64,000 bases of DNA from Mycolicibacterium psychrotolerans (GTDB lineage: Bacteria; Actinomycetota; Actinomycetes; Mycobacteriales; Mycobacteriaceae): positions 558,001 to 622,000 of the forward strand of contig NZ_AP022574.1 of NCBI RefSeq assembly GCF_010729305.1. Direction: 5' to 3'. Made by a program: the position numbers and the translations under genes. The notes under the pieces are model-generated. The model saw nothing but the letters and a program-made list of their open reading frames with translations, was not told the origin of the DNA and ran no database searches. Below are positions 34,161 through 44,865 of the stretch, one piece after another (positions within the stretch are counted from its first letter, which is position 1; each line of letters starts with the position of its first letter).

Positions 34161-36376
34161 TCCGCAGGCCGGTCGGCCGCTTCCAGAAGGGCGTCGATCA
34201 TCGCCGGGTCGACGTCGGCGCCACCGGCGGCGGCGAACACGATTGCCCGTTGGATCGGGATTCCGTCGAGCATCCGCGCGACGTCCACCCCCTCGGGCAT
34301 CATCCCCGCGGTGCTACCGGCATCCGGCATCGCCGACGCCATCGCCTCGGCCAGCGCGGGGCCGGCCACCGGGTGCGCCAACACCTCGCCGATCGACGAC
34401 ATCCGCGTCAACGGCAACCCGATGTCGTCACCGGCGACGTCGACGCTCAGCGAGGCGCGCACGTCGCGACTCGACGCGGCGACCTCGATGGTGTAAGTCC
34501 CCGCCTCGACGACCCATCCGTCGACACGAATGTCCCAATAGGCCAGGTCTTCTCGCCGGACGGTCAGGCGGATCTCACGTGTCTCACCGGGCTCGAGGGG
34601 CACCGAGACGAACGCCTTGCACTCCCGCGGGGCCCGCGTGACGGCGCTGTCGCGGACGCCGGTGTAGACCTGCACGACCTCCCGCCCGGCCACCGCACCG
34701 GTGTTCGTCACCGACACCTCGACGGCGATGCCGCCGGCGTCGTCGACGGCGGCCGACGCGTCGCCGTAGTGGAAGGTGGTGTAGCTCAGCCCATGGCCGA
34801 ACGGAAAAGCGACGTCGAGATCCCGCGCGTCGTACCACCGGTAGCCGACGAAAAGGCCCTCGCCGTAACGGACATGGCCGTGTTCGCCCGGGAAGTCGAG
34901 GTAGGCCGGCGTGTCCTGAAGTCGCCGCGGGATGGTCTCGGTCAGCTTGGCCGACGGATTGACCACACCGAACAGCACGTCGGCGACCGCGCCGCCGCAG
35001 GCCTGGCCGAGCAGCCAGCCCTCGAGCAGCGCGGGCACGTCCTCGGCGAACGGCAGCGCCACCACCCCGCCGTTGGACAGCACGACCACGGTGCGCGGAT
35101 TCGCCAGCCGCACCGCGTCGAGGAGCGCCAACTGCGCTGCGGGAAGGTCGATTCCGTCGCGATCGTAGCCCTCGGACTCCGCCGCGGCCGGCAGGCCGAG
35201 GAACACGACGGCGACGTCGGCAGCCGATGCGGCGGCGACGGCGTCATCGAGCGGGTCACCGGGGTGATAGGTGACGGTTCCGGTTGCCAGAGCACGGATC
35301 TCGTCGAGGGCGGTGTCGAGACGGGTCGGGTTGATCTTCGACGAGCCGCCACCCTGGTAGCGGGGCTCGACGGCGAAGGCGCCGATGACGGCGATGCTGG
35401 TGTCAGGCCGCAGGGGCAGCAGGTCACCGTCGTTGCGCAGCAGCACGATCGACCGCCCGGCCGCCTCGCGGGCCAGTGCGTGGTGAGCGTCTTGGTCGAC
35501 GGGGTCGGCGCCCCGGCCTCCGGCCCGCTCGATCAACCGCAGCACCCGGCCCGCCGCCTCGTCCACCCGCTGCGCGGCGAGCGTGCCGGCCTCGACGGCG
35601 GCCAGGATCGCCGCGTCCCCGGCGCGGGTAGGGCCGGGCATCGCGAGGTCCAGGCCGGCGACCAGCGACGCCGGACGGTCGTCGGCGGCGCCCCAGTCCG
35701 AGACGACGACACCGTCGAAGCCCCACTCCTCCCGCAGCACCGTCGTCAGCAGCCACGGGTCCCGCGCGGTGTAGACGCCGTTGATCCGGTTGTAGGAGCA
35801 CATCACCGTCCACGGCTGCGCTTCGCGCACGACGTGGGCGAAGGCCCGCAGGTAGATCTCCCGCAGCGGGCGGGCGTCGATGTCGGCGCTGACCCGCATC
35901 CGGTCGGTCTCCTGGTTGTTGGCCGCGAAGTGCTTCAGCGAGGCGCCCACCCCGCGGCTCTGGATACCGGAGACCATCGCCGCGCCCAGCACCCCGGAGA
36001 CGACGGGGTCTTCGGAGAAGTACTCGAAGGTGCGCCCGCACAGCGGGGTGCGCTTGATGTTGATACCGGGACCGAGCAGCACCGCCACGTCCTGGGCGGC
36101 GGCCTCCGCGCCGATCGCCGCGCCCACTCGCGCGACGAGTGCGGGATCCCACGAGCAGCCGAGTGCGACAGCCGGAGGAAAGCAGGTCGCAGGCTCGCTG
36201 TCGCCGATACCGTCGGCACCGGCCCTCTGCTTTCGCACGCCGTGCGGCCCGTCGGTCAGCACGATCGACGGAATTCCAACGCGCTCAATCGCTTCGGTGC
36301 GCCAGAACCCGGCACCACTGGTGAGCGACACCTTCTCCTCGAGCGTCAGGTCGGTCGGGGCCGGGAGAGGAGTCAC
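34157..36376 (-). CDS. Glycoside hydrolase family 3 (beta-glucosidase type)
   Basis: A 739-residue GH3 enzyme without a signal peptide. Domain 1 is a TIM barrel with KHF (148-150) and the catalytic nucleophile Asp227 in GVVVSDWGA. The alpha/beta sandwich follows (residues about 310-530, with an acid-base glutamate candidate in AAAESEGYDRDGIDLP). The C-terminal fibronectin-III-like domain is at about 570-650 (VSVTNTGAVAGREVVQVY). It would release glucose or a related sugar inside the cell. GTG 36376 begins 14 nt after the GNAT stop, so they form an operon. Confidence 0.9.
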   Translation of the reverse strand: MTPLPAPTDLTLEEKVSLTSGAGFWRTEAIERVGIPSIVLTDGPHGVRKQRAGADGIGDSEPATCFPPAVALGCSWDPALVARVGAAIGAEAAAQDVAVLLGPGINIKRTPLCGRTFEYFSEDPVVSGVLGAAMVSGIQSRGVGASLKHFAANNQETDRMRVSADIDARPLREIYLRAFAHVVREAQPWTVMCSYNRINGVYTARDPWLLTTVLREEWGFDGVVVSDWGAADDRPASLVAGLDLAMPGPTRAGDAAILAAVEAGTLAAQRVDEAAGRVLRLIERAGGRGADPVDQDAHHALAREAAGRSIVLLRNDGDLLPLRPDTSIAVIGAFAVEPRYQGGGSSKINPTRLDTALDEIRALATGTVTYHPGDPLDDAVAAASAADVAVVFLGLPAAAESEGYDRDGIDLPAAQLALLDAVRLANPRTVVVLSNGGVVALPFAEDVPALLEGWLLGQACGGAVADVLFGVVNPSAKLTETIPRRLQDTPAYLDFPGEHGHVRYGEGLFVGYRWYDARDLDVAFPFGHGLSYTTFHYGDASAAVDDAGGIAVEVSVTNTGAVAGREVVQVYTGVRDSAVTRAPRECKAFVSVPLEPGETREIRLTVRREDLAYWDIRVDGWVVEAGTYTIEVAASSRDVRASLSVDVAGDDIGLPLTRMSSIGEVLAHPVAGPALAEAMASAMPDAGSTAGMMPEGVDVARMLDGIPIQRAIVFAAAGGADVDPAMIDALLEAADRPAD

Positions 36377-36390
36377 GGTTCCATGGTGCC

Positions 36391-37224
36391 TCAGGCCCCC
36401 GCGAAGTCGATGCGCACGCAGTCGGTGACGGCCTCGAAGCCGATGCGCCGGTAGATCCCGTTGGACACCGGGTTGGCCGAGTCCGCGAACAGCACCACCT
36501 CGCCGGTCCCGCTGCGATGCGCCAGCCGGGCCGCCGCGGCCGTCACCGCGGAACCGAAGCCCTGCCCCCGGGCCGCGGTCGGCGTGTACACCGGCCCGAT
36601 CCGGGATACGCCCGACGCGGGAGCGCGCAGCATCGCCATGCTCACCGGCTCGTCACCGAGCGTCCAGAGCACGAACCGGTCACCGACGTCGGCGGCGCGG
36701 GCGAGGAACCGCGCGCCAGCGGCGTCATCCCGGGGTTCGTTGAACGTCTCGACGAAGAAGCCCTCCACCCAGTCGACCAGCAGAGCGTGATCGTCCCCGG
36801 TCCCGAGACGGCAGGCGCCGCGCACGCCTGCCGGTGGCGCCAGCGTGCCCAGCCGGTAGAGCCTTTCGGCAAGGTCGACGTGGCCGACCCGGCCGGTGGC
36901 CGACTGCCAGGCGGCCGCGAACCGCGTCGCGACGTCACGGACGCCCCGGATGCCGTGGAGGTCGGGATGGGTCTCGGCGAGCAGTTCGGCCGCGCACTCG
37001 GTCGCGGCGCCCGCCAGACCGGTGACCAACAACGGGTAGGGCGGCGTCTGCAGCGCCGCCCCGACCGCGGTGTGACCGTCGTGCACGGTCACCATCAGCG
37101 ACTGCGCGGGTATCCCGGCGCCGAGCGCGGTCAACTCGATCGTGTGCAGGACGGGATCGCGCCGGTACAGCGGACCGGCGTGCGCGAGGAATGCGTCGCG
37201 ATCGTCGTGCAGGCGTGCGTCCAT
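36391..37224 (-). CDS. GNAT-family acetyltransferase
   Basis: A 277-residue protein. The C-terminal half carries the GNAT acetyl-CoA signature (PVYTPTAARGQGFGSAVTAAAA, residues about 205-225) followed by VLFADSANPVSNGIYRRIGFE. The N-terminal half is a divergent second domain. Substrate unknown. ATG 37224 is preferred to GTG 37227. It is directly upstream of the GH3 gene and divergent from lysE. Confidence 0.82.
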   Translation of the reverse strand: MDARLHDDRDAFLAHAGPLYRRDPVLHTIELTALGAGIPAQSLMVTVHDGHTAVGAALQTPPYPLLVTGLAGAATECAAELLAETHPDLHGIRGVRDVATRFAAAWQSATGRVGHVDLAERLYRLGTLAPPAGVRGACRLGTGDDHALLVDWVEGFFVETFNEPRDDAAGARFLARAADVGDRFVLWTLGDEPVSMAMLRAPASGVSRIGPVYTPTAARGQGFGSAVTAAAARLAHRSGTGEVVLFADSANPVSNGIYRRIGFEAVTDCVRIDFAGA

Positions 37225-37333
37225 CACTTCAGCATGAGCACCGGGCCTGGCACGGTCGAATCATTAACGTCACTAATCCTGATGAAGAATCTTGAGCTGT
37301 ACTGTTGCGCAGGTCGGCCCTAGCGTCAGACAC

Positions 37334-37942
37334 ATGACGACCACGGCGCTGATCGTGCTCAGCGGCTTCGCCACCACGATGGCGCTGATCGCGGCGATCG
37401 GCGCGCAGAACGCGTTCGTGCTCCGCCAGGGCATCCGGGGTGAGCACGTCCTTCCGGTGGTGGCCGTCTGCACCGTGTCCGACCTGCTCCTCGTCGCCGC
37501 CGGCATCGCCGGTTTCGGCGCGCTGGTTCGCGCCCACCCCGATCTGGTGACCGTCGCGACGTACGGCGGCGCCGCCTTCCTGCTGGGTTACGGCCTGCTC
37601 GCCGCGCGTCGTGCGCTGCGGCCGGGAACGCTGACGCCGTCGGAGGCGCAACCGGCCCGACTTGCCGGCGTACTGGCCACCTGCCTGGCGCTGACCTTCC
37701 TCAACCCGCACGTCTACCTCGACACCGTGGTGTTGCTGGGCGCGCTGGCGAACGAGCACCGCGAGGGCCGCTGGCTGTTCGGCATCGGGGCGGTGACCGC
37801 CAGCGCGGTCTGGTTCACCGGGCTGGGCTTCGGTGCACGGCGGTTGCGCCGCTACTTCGAGTCGCCGCGAACATGGCGGCTGCTCGACGGCGGGATCGCG
37901 GTGATGATGATCGCGCTGAGTGTGACGCTGGTCCTCAGCTGA
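37334..37942 (+). CDS. lysE: LysE/ArgO-family basic amino acid exporter
   Basis: A 202-residue membrane protein with five to six segments. The N-terminal motif [18 protein letters not shown] is the family signature of LysE/ArgO, and [15 protein letters not shown] in the middle is conserved. It would export lysine or arginine when intracellular levels rise. ATG 37334 follows TAGCGT by 7 nt (leaderless type). Its usual regulator, LysG, is not adjacent; a LysG/ArgP-like gene lies at 14776-15636. A TetR gene follows after 44 nt. Confidence 0.88.
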   Translation: MTTTALIVLSGFATTMALIAAIGAQNAFVLRQGIRGEHVLPVVAVCTVSDLLLVAAGIAGFGALVRAHPDLVTVATYGGAAFLLGYGLLAARRALRPGTLTPSEAQPARLAGVLATCLALTFLNPHVYLDTVVLLGALANEHREGRWLFGIGAVTASAVWFTGLGFGARRLRRYFESPRTWRLLDGGIAVMMIALSVTLVLS

Positions 37943-37986
37943 TCCAAACGGCCAATGTCTCAAGACGACTCCGCCACAATCGAGGG

Positions 37987-38571
37987 ATGTCCCCAGCCAA
38001 CACAGAGGGGCTCCGGGAACGCAAGAAGCGGCAGACCCGTGAAGCCGTCCGCCATGCGGCGTTCCAGCTGTTCGAGCGCAACGGCTACCCCAACACGACG
38101 ATCGAGCAGATCGCCGAGGCCGCCGACGTCTCCCCGCGCACCTTCTTCCGCTACTTCCCTAACAAGGCGGCGCTGCTGATCCCGGATCAGCTGATGGAAC
38201 CGATCATCGAGTTGTTCGTCGCCGCCCCCGCCGACATGTCCCCGATCGCTGCCTACCGGCACGCGCTCGAACAGGTCTTCAGCGGCATCGCCGGGTCGGA
38301 GTGGGGCGAGGAGATGGCGCGGCAGCGGCTGCTGTACACGTTGCCGGAGGCCGGCGGCGCGCTGTACCACGAGTACATCCACACCATCGAGCTGATCACC
38401 GAGGCGCTGGCCACCCGGCTGGACCGGCCCGTGGACGATTCCCAGCTGAGAATCACCGCCGGCGCGATGACCGGGGTGATGATGGCCGCGCTGCACGGGA
38501 CACCGATGGCTCCCGACGCCCTGTTCGCGGGGCTGGACTTCCTCGACGCCGGCCTGCCGCTGACTTCCTAG
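37987..38571 (+). CDS. TetR-family regulator
   Basis: A 194-residue TetR protein. The HTH is at residues 11-58 (KKRQTREAVRHAAFQLFERNGY, then QIAEAADVSPRTFFRYFPNK). The ligand domain is not assigned. ATG 37987 follows CACAAT by 6 nt. It lies downstream of lysE on the same strand and may be independent; no operator was recognised. Confidence 0.85.
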   Translation: MSPANTEGLRERKKRQTREAVRHAAFQLFERNGYPNTTIEQIAEAADVSPRTFFRYFPNKAALLIPDQLMEPIIELFVAAPADMSPIAAYRHALEQVFSGIAGSEWGEEMARQRLLYTLPEAGGALYHEYIHTIELITEALATRLDRPVDDSQLRITAGAMTGVMMAALHGTPMAPDALFAGLDFLDAGLPLTS

Positions 38572-38619
38572 CGCCGGCAATGTCCGGCGACTTCACGGTC
38601 AGCTGGCTATTCTCGCCGG

Positions 38620-39573
38620 GTGCCCGAGTTGTGGTCCCGGCGGAAAGTTCTGGCGATGACCGCCGCGGCGGCGTTGCTGACCGCCTGCAGGTCCGAGAAA
38701 CCGGGTGCCGTCGCCTCGGACGGCTCGGTCACCGTCACGCACGCCTTCGGCGAGACGACGATCCCCAAGCCGCCGACCCGGGTGGTCAGCGTGGGCCTGA
38801 ACGACGTTGACTTCCTGCTCTCGGTGGGTGTCGTGCCGGTCGCCGTGACGGACTGGTTCGGCGGCGAACCGTTCGGGGTGTGGCCGTGGGCGCAGCCCCG
38901 GCTCGGCAACGCAACACCGGTGGTGCTCTCGCTCGCCGACGGCATCCCGGTCAAGGAGATCGCGGCTGCCCGCCCGGATCTCATCGTCGCCACCAACGCC
39001 GGGCTGGATGCGGACACCTACACAGCGCTCAAGGCGCTCGCCCCGACCATCCCCCAGTCCGGTCGCGCCGCCTTCTTCGAGCCGTGGCGCGATCAGGCCG
39101 ACCTGATCGGGCAGGCGACCTACCACCACGAGGACATGACCAAGCTCGTCGCCGACGTCGACGCGTCCTTCACCAAGGTCAAGGACGACCACCCCGCCTT
39201 CGCCGGCCGGAAGGTGCTGCTGCTCGACGGCCGGCTGGAGCCCGGCGGCGCCCGGGTGAGCGGGCCGGCCTGGCGGCGCGCATTCCTGACCGAGATGGGC
39301 CTCACCCTCGCCGACGCCGACGGGCTGATCCCGCGGGACCGGCTGACCCCGGTGCTCGACGGTGCGGATGTCGTGATCTGGACGACCGAGAGCGACGAGG
39401 AGCAGGCCGCGCTGCTGGCCGACCCGGCCGTCGCCCAGTCCCGCGTCACCACGCGGGCCCGCAATGTCTTCACCGGCAAGGAGCTGGCCGGCGCGATCGC
39501 CTACGCCTCGACGCTGTCCTACCCGGTGGTGGTCGACAAACTGCCGCCGATGATCGCCACCGCGCTGGGCTGA
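38620..39573 (+). CDS. Iron-siderophore ABC transporter substrate-binding lipoprotein
   Basis: A 317-residue exported lipoprotein. SRRKVLAM followed by an alanine-rich core and the lipobox LLTAC (cysteine about residue 23) indicates a twin-arginine-type lipoprotein signal. The body has the FecB/FhuD-like two-lobed binding pattern (TRVVSVGLNDVDFLLSVGV, AARPDLIVATNAGL). It would bind a ferric siderophore. No permease or ATPase gene is adjacent, so it works with components elsewhere. GTG 38620 follows TATTCT by 6 nt. A similar gene (Rv0265c) lies beside the pxpBC homologs in M. tuberculosis. Confidence 0.85.
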   Translation: MPELWSRRKVLAMTAAAALLTACRSEKPGAVASDGSVTVTHAFGETTIPKPPTRVVSVGLNDVDFLLSVGVVPVAVTDWFGGEPFGVWPWAQPRLGNATPVVLSLADGIPVKEIAAARPDLIVATNAGLDADTYTALKALAPTIPQSGRAAFFEPWRDQADLIGQATYHHEDMTKLVADVDASFTKVKDDHPAFAGRKVLLLDGRLEPGGARVSGPAWRRAFLTEMGLTLADADGLIPRDRLTPVLDGADVVIWTTESDEEQAALLADPAVAQSRVTTRARNVFTGKELAGAIAYASTLSYPVVVDKLPPMIATALG

Positions 39574-39585
39574 TCTAATGGGCCG

Positions 39586-40275
39586 GTGACCGAGCAGCCC
39601 ACCGACCTGGATCATCACGCCACCTTCGCCCGCGTGGGCTCGGCCTACTATCCGATCCTCGTCGCCGTGTTCACCGCGCTGGTGATCATCTCCAACGTCA
39701 CCGCCACCAAGGGCGTCGCCTTCGGGCCGATCATCACCGACGGCGGCTTCATCGTGTTCCCGCTGACCTACGTGATCGGCGACGTGCTCAGCGAGGTCTA
39801 CGGGTTCAAGGCCGCCCGGCGCGCGATCATGACCGGCTTCGCGATGAACATCCTTGCCGCCCTTGCCTTCTGGGTGACGATCTACCTGCCGGCCGCGGAT
39901 TTCTACACCAATCAGGAGCACTTCGAGAACGTCGTGCACGCCTACACCCAGTTGATCGTCGCGGGGCTGGCCGGCTTCATCGTCGGGCAGACCCTCAACG
40001 CCTGGGTGGTGGTGGCGATCAAGGAGCGCACCAAGGAGAAGCACCTGTGGGCGCGGCTGGTCGGCTCGACGTTCGTCGGCCAACTCGGGGACACGCTGGT
40101 GTTCTGCACGATCGCCGCCAGCGCGATCGGCATCTCCACCTTCAAGGACTTCGCCATCTACACCGCGCTGGGCTGGTTCTACAAGACCGCCGTTGAGGTC
40201 GTCATGCTCCCCGTCACCTACCGGGTGATCGCGTCGATCAAGCGCCGCGAGCCCACGTACCAGCTGGTGGGTTGA
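39586..40275 (+). CDS. Queuosine-precursor-type (VUT/YhhQ) transporter
   Basis: A 229-residue membrane protein with about six segments. NVTATKGVAFG, FPLTYVIGDVLSEVYGFKAARR and GSTFVGQLGDTLVFCTIA are signature segments of the VUT family that imports 7-deazaguanine precursors of queuosine. GTG 39586 lies 6 nt after TCTAAT (leaderless type). Context gives no further clue to substrate. Confidence 0.85.
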   Translation: MTEQPTDLDHHATFARVGSAYYPILVAVFTALVIISNVTATKGVAFGPIITDGGFIVFPLTYVIGDVLSEVYGFKAARRAIMTGFAMNILAALAFWVTIYLPAADFYTNQEHFENVVHAYTQLIVAGLAGFIVGQTLNAWVVVAIKERTKEKHLWARLVGSTFVGQLGDTLVFCTIAASAIGISTFKDFAIYTALGWFYKTAVEVVMLPVTYRVIASIKRREPTYQLVG

Positions 40276-40304
40276 GGGCCGTTCCTCTGAGCCGTTCCTA
40301 AGGT

Positions 40305-40328
40305 AGCTCTGGCAAGGTTCACAGAGCT
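40305..40328. other. Stem-loop between the transporter and pxpB
   Basis: AGCTCTG-N10-CAGAGCT forms a perfect 7-bp stem, 30 nt after the transporter stop and 47 nt before the pxpB start. It could be a weak terminator; there is no T-tract. Confidence 0.4.
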
Positions 40329-40374
40329 GCGGCGAGCAGCGGCCAGGAAAGCTACTCGACGGTAGCGTTGGCAC

Positions 40375-41051
40375 ATGAGCGTGACTGCGGATGCGATGCA
40401 AGCAATGCGAACCGGGGGCGCACGCACGATCCACGACTATGGGGATCGGGCGCTCCTCCTCGAATTCGGCAGCACTGCCGAAGTGTTGGCGTGGACCGAT
40501 GCGCTGCGGGCAGCCGAGCTGCCCGGTGTGGTGGATCTGGTGCCCGCCGCCCAGACCGTGCTGGTCAAGTTGGCCGGCGTCGACTACCAGGCCCCGACGC
40601 GCCAGCGTCTGAGCCGGGTGCAGCCGAGCGCGGAGGCGATGGCCGAGTCCGCCGCGCCGCCCGACGGGCACGCCGACGTCGTCATCGACGTCGTCTACGA
40701 CGGTGCGGATCTCGACGATGTGGCGCGGCTGACCGGGCTGAGTGCCGACGACGTCGTCGCCGCGCACACCGCACGGCCGTGGCGGGTCGGGTTCAGCGGA
40801 TTCGCGCCGGGCTTCGCCTACCTGGTGGGCGGCGACGAGCGGCTCGCGGTGCCGCGGCGCGCGGAACCGCGCACGAAGGTGCCCGTCGGGTCCGTCGGGC
40901 TGGCCGGCGCGTTCAGCGGCGTCTATCCGCGGGAATCGCCCGGCGGGTGGCAGTTGATCGGGCGCACCGACGCGGTGCTGTGGGACGTCGACCGCGAGAA
41001 TCCCGCACTGCTGACTCCCGGCCTGTGGGTGCAGTTCCGGGCGGTGCACTC

Positions 41052-41055
<4 letters not shown>
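40375..41055 (+). CDS. pxpB: 5-oxoprolinase subunit PxpB (KipI-like)
   Basis: A 226-residue protein with the cyclophilin-like fold of allophanate-hydrolase-subunit-1 family. [32 protein letters not shown] and [17 protein letters not shown] are family signatures. With PxpC it forms part of the ATP-dependent 5-oxoprolinase; the PxpA (LamB/YcsF) subunit is not in this window. ATG 40375 follows TAGCGT by 6 nt. The stop overlaps the pxpC start by ATGA. Confidence 0.88.
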
Positions 41056-42502
<1,447 letters not shown>

Positions 42503-42581
42503 GCCCTCACAGTCGGGCGCTGTCGGCGGTGAGCGGAAATTCACGCCCTGTCCGGCGGTGACACGACCCCGCAACGGCCGG

Positions 42582-42597
42582 GTAACCGGCGCGAAAC
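42582..42597 (+). promoter_or_regulatory. GlnR box and -10 upstream of nnaR
   Basis: GTAAC-CGGCGC-GAAAC fits the GlnR consensus (GTnAC-n6-GnAAC) exactly. It is followed 10 nt later by TAGACA (42608-42613), which lies 6 nt before the ATG. Position near -30 of the likely start site suggests activation or competition with polymerase. Confidence 0.75.
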
Positions 42598-42619
42598 ACG
42601 ACCTGAATAGACAGTGGGC

Positions 42620-43762
42620 ATGAGTGAGCCGGACTGGTCGCCGCTCACCGGATTCCGGGTCGCGGTGACGTCAGCGCGGCGCGCCGACGAACTCGCCGCG
42701 TTGCTGACCCGTCGCGGTGCGACCGTCACCAGCGCGGCCGCCATCGAGATGGTGCCCCTGCCCGATGACGACGAACTGCGACAGCGCACGCGCGCACTGA
42801 TCGACCAACCGCCCGACATCGTCATCGCCACCACCGGCATCGGCTTCCGCGGCTGGATCGCCGCCGCCGACGGCTGGGGCCTGGCCACCGAGCTCACCGC
42901 GGAGCTGGCCAAGGCCCGCGTCGTGTCCCGTGGCCCGAAGGCCACCGGCGCGCTGCGCGCAGCCGGCCTGCCCGAGGAGTGGTCACCGGACTCGGAGTCC
43001 TCGCGCGAGGTGCTGCACTACCTCGTCGAGGGCGGCATCGCGGGCGCGCGGATCGCGGTGCAGCTGCACGGCGCCACGGCCGACTGGGATCCGTTCCCCG
43101 AATTCCTCGACGAACTGCGTTCGGCGGGAGCCGATGTCGTGCCGATCCGGGTGTACCGCTGGCATCCGGCGCCGCGTAACGGGGATTTCGACGCGCTCGT
43201 CGCGGACATCGCCGCGGAGAAGTTCGACGCGGTCAGCTTCACGTCGGCGCCCGCGGTCGCGTCGGTGCTGCTGCGGGCGCGGGAGATGGGCATCGAAGCC
43301 GAGGTACTCGAGGCGTTGCGCGGTGGGGTGCACGCGATGTGTGTCGGGCCCGTCACCGCGCGGCCACTGGTCCGTCTCGGGATACCGACGTCGGCGCCGG
43401 AGCGGATGCGGCTGGGCGCGCTGGCCCGGCACATCACCGACGAACTGCCACTGCTACAGGCGCGGACGGTCCGGGTGGCCGGGCATCTGCTCGAGATCCG
43501 CGGCAACTGCGTGCTGGTCGACGGCGCGGTCAAGGCGATGTCGCCCGCGGCGATGGCCACGATCCGGGCGCTGGCGCAGCACCCGGGCGCAGTGGTGTCC
43601 CGGACCGATCTGCTGCGCGCACTGCCCGGCAGCGGCACCGACACCCACGCGGTCGAGACCGCGGTGCTGCGGCTGCGGACGGCACTGGGCGACAAGAAGA
43701 TGGTGGCCACCGTGGTCAAACGCGGCTACCGGCTGCCCGTCGACGAGGCCTACGCGTCATGA
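42620..43762 (+). CDS. nnaR: HemD-like domain fused to OmpR-type DNA-binding domain (NnaR)
   Basis: A 380-residue fusion. Residues 1-260 resemble uroporphyrinogen-III synthase (GFRVAVTSARRADELAALLTR, FTSAPAVASVLLRA). Residues about 280-378 are a winged helix as in response regulators (MSPAAMATIRALAQHPGAVVSRTDLLRAL, DTHAVETAVLRLRTALGDKKMVATVVKRGYRL). Orthologs in Streptomyces and M. smegmatis are known as NnaR, a regulator of nitrate/nitrite assimilation that acts with GlnR. A GlnR box upstream and nirBD 3 kb downstream support this. ATG 42620 is leaderless type. Whether it still has synthase activity is unknown. Confidence 0.82.
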   Translation: MSEPDWSPLTGFRVAVTSARRADELAALLTRRGATVTSAAAIEMVPLPDDDELRQRTRALIDQPPDIVIATTGIGFRGWIAAADGWGLATELTAELAKARVVSRGPKATGALRAAGLPEEWSPDSESSREVLHYLVEGGIAGARIAVQLHGATADWDPFPEFLDELRSAGADVVPIRVYRWHPAPRNGDFDALVADIAAEKFDAVSFTSAPAVASVLLRAREMGIEAEVLEALRGGVHAMCVGPVTARPLVRLGIPTSAPERMRLGALARHITDELPLLQARTVRVAGHLLEIRGNCVLVDGAVKAMSPAAMATIRALAQHPGAVVSRTDLLRALPGSGTDTHAVETAVLRLRTALGDKKMVATVVKRGYRLPVDEAYAS

Positions 43763-44460
43763 GCTACGTGCTGGTGGCCCACGGCACCCGCAAGCGGCCG
43801 GGGGTGTCGCTGATCGGGGACCTCGCGTCCCGGGTGGCGGCGACGCTGGACCAGCCGGTGCACGTCGCGTTCGTCGACGTCGTCGGCCCCACACCTGCCG
43901 AGGTGCTCGGTGCCCGTACCGGGGAACCGGCGGTGCTGGTGCCGGCGTTCCTGGCCCGCGGCTACCACGTCAGCAGCGACATCCCCGCCCATGTGCGGGA
44001 CAGCGGACACCACGGCGTCACCGTCACCCGCGCGCTCGGACCCGACCCGCAGCTGGTGCGGGTGCTCGTCGATCGGTTGATCGAAAGCGGTTGGCGGCCT
44101 GTTGATTCGGTGATCCTCGCGGCAGCGGGCACGTCGGATCCGGCGGCGATGCGCGACCTGCACACCACGGCGGCGTGGCTGTCGGCGACGCTGGGCTCAC
44201 GGGTGGAACTCGCGTTCGCCGCGACCGGGCAGCCGCGGGTGGCCGACGCGGTCGCCGCGCTGCGAGGCCACGGCAGGCGCGTTGTCCTCGCGTCGTACCT
44301 GCTGTCCGAAGGCCTGTTCCAGGACCGGCTGCGCGACAGCGGCGCCGACCTGGTGACCGATCCGCTCGGCACGCATCCCGGCATCACGCGGCTGATCGTC
44401 AGCCGCTTTCAGCGGGCGCTGGTGTCGGAGCCCGTGGCGTCAGGGGTGCGGGGTCGTTGA
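43759..44460 (+). CDS. CbiX/SirB-type sirohydrochlorin chelatase
   Basis: A 233-residue chelatase with two similar halves. The metal-site histidine is in VAHGTRKRPG (His8) and a second in ARGYHVSSDIP; the family tail is visible in VASYLLSEGLFQDRL. It inserts Fe or Co into sirohydrochlorin. Beside the siroheme enzyme NirB and coupled to nnaR by ATGA, a role as ferrochelatase for siroheme is the most likely; cobalt insertion for B12 cannot be excluded because cob genes are also in the window. Confidence 0.82.
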   Translation: MSYVLVAHGTRKRPGVSLIGDLASRVAATLDQPVHVAFVDVVGPTPAEVLGARTGEPAVLVPAFLARGYHVSSDIPAHVRDSGHHGVTVTRALGPDPQLVRVLVDRLIESGWRPVDSVILAAAGTSDPAAMRDLHTTAAWLSATLGSRVELAFAATGQPRVADAVAALRGHGRRVVLASYLLSEGLFQDRLRDSGADLVTDPLGTHPGITRLIVSRFQRALVSEPVASGVRGR

Positions 44461-44793
44461 CGGCGGCCGCGCGGCCACCAGCGGTGTGTCCACGCCGACA
44501 CGGCCCAGCCTGACCGCGCCGCCGGGATCTCCGAGCGGGGCGTCGCGGCCAGGCAGGACCATGCTGAAGAAGGCCGCGTTGTCCTCCAGAGACGCGGCTT
44601 CTTCGTCGGGCAGGTCGGTCTCGTAGTAGATGGCGTCCACCCGGCACGCGATGCGGCAGGCGCCGCAGTCCACGCACTCGTTCGGGTTGATGTACATCGC
44701 CCGGTCGCCCTCGTAGATGCAGTCAGCGGGGCACTCCTGCACACAGGACTTGTCGACGATGTCCACACACGCGCTACCGATCACATACGTCAT
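44440..44793 (-). CDS. fdxA: 7Fe ferredoxin FdxA
   Basis: A 117-residue ferredoxin. The N-terminal clusters are formed by C9, C17, C21 and C40, C43, C46, C50, as in the 7Fe family, with C25 also present; CRIACR replaces the more usual C-P. The C-terminal tail (FFSMVLPGRDAPLGDPGG, GVDTPLVAA) matches FdxA, a hypoxia-induced DosR-regulon gene in M. tuberculosis. A DosR box lies 34 nt upstream of the start. Its 3' end overlaps the convergent chelatase gene by 21 nt. Confidence 0.88.
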   Translation of the reverse strand: MTYVIGSACVDIVDKSCVQECPADCIYEGDRAMYINPNECVDCGACRIACRVDAIYYETDLPDEEAASLEDNAAFFSMVLPGRDAPLGDPGGAVRLGRVGVDTPLVAARPPSTTPHP

Positions 44794-44826
44794 GCCTACG
44801 ACGGTAGGTAGTTCTCGCGCCGCCGT

Positions 44827-44846
44827 CGTGGGCCGAAAGTCCCTAG
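44827..44846 (-). promoter_or_regulatory. DosR (DevR) box upstream of fdxA
   Basis: On the reverse strand the core GGGACTTTCGGCCC (44830-44843) fits the DosR consensus GGGACTTNNGNCCC. It is about 35-55 nt upstream of the fdxA ATG, the usual place for activation under low oxygen or nitric oxide. Confidence 0.78.
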
Positions 44847-44865
44847 TTGAGTCACACTTGAACAT

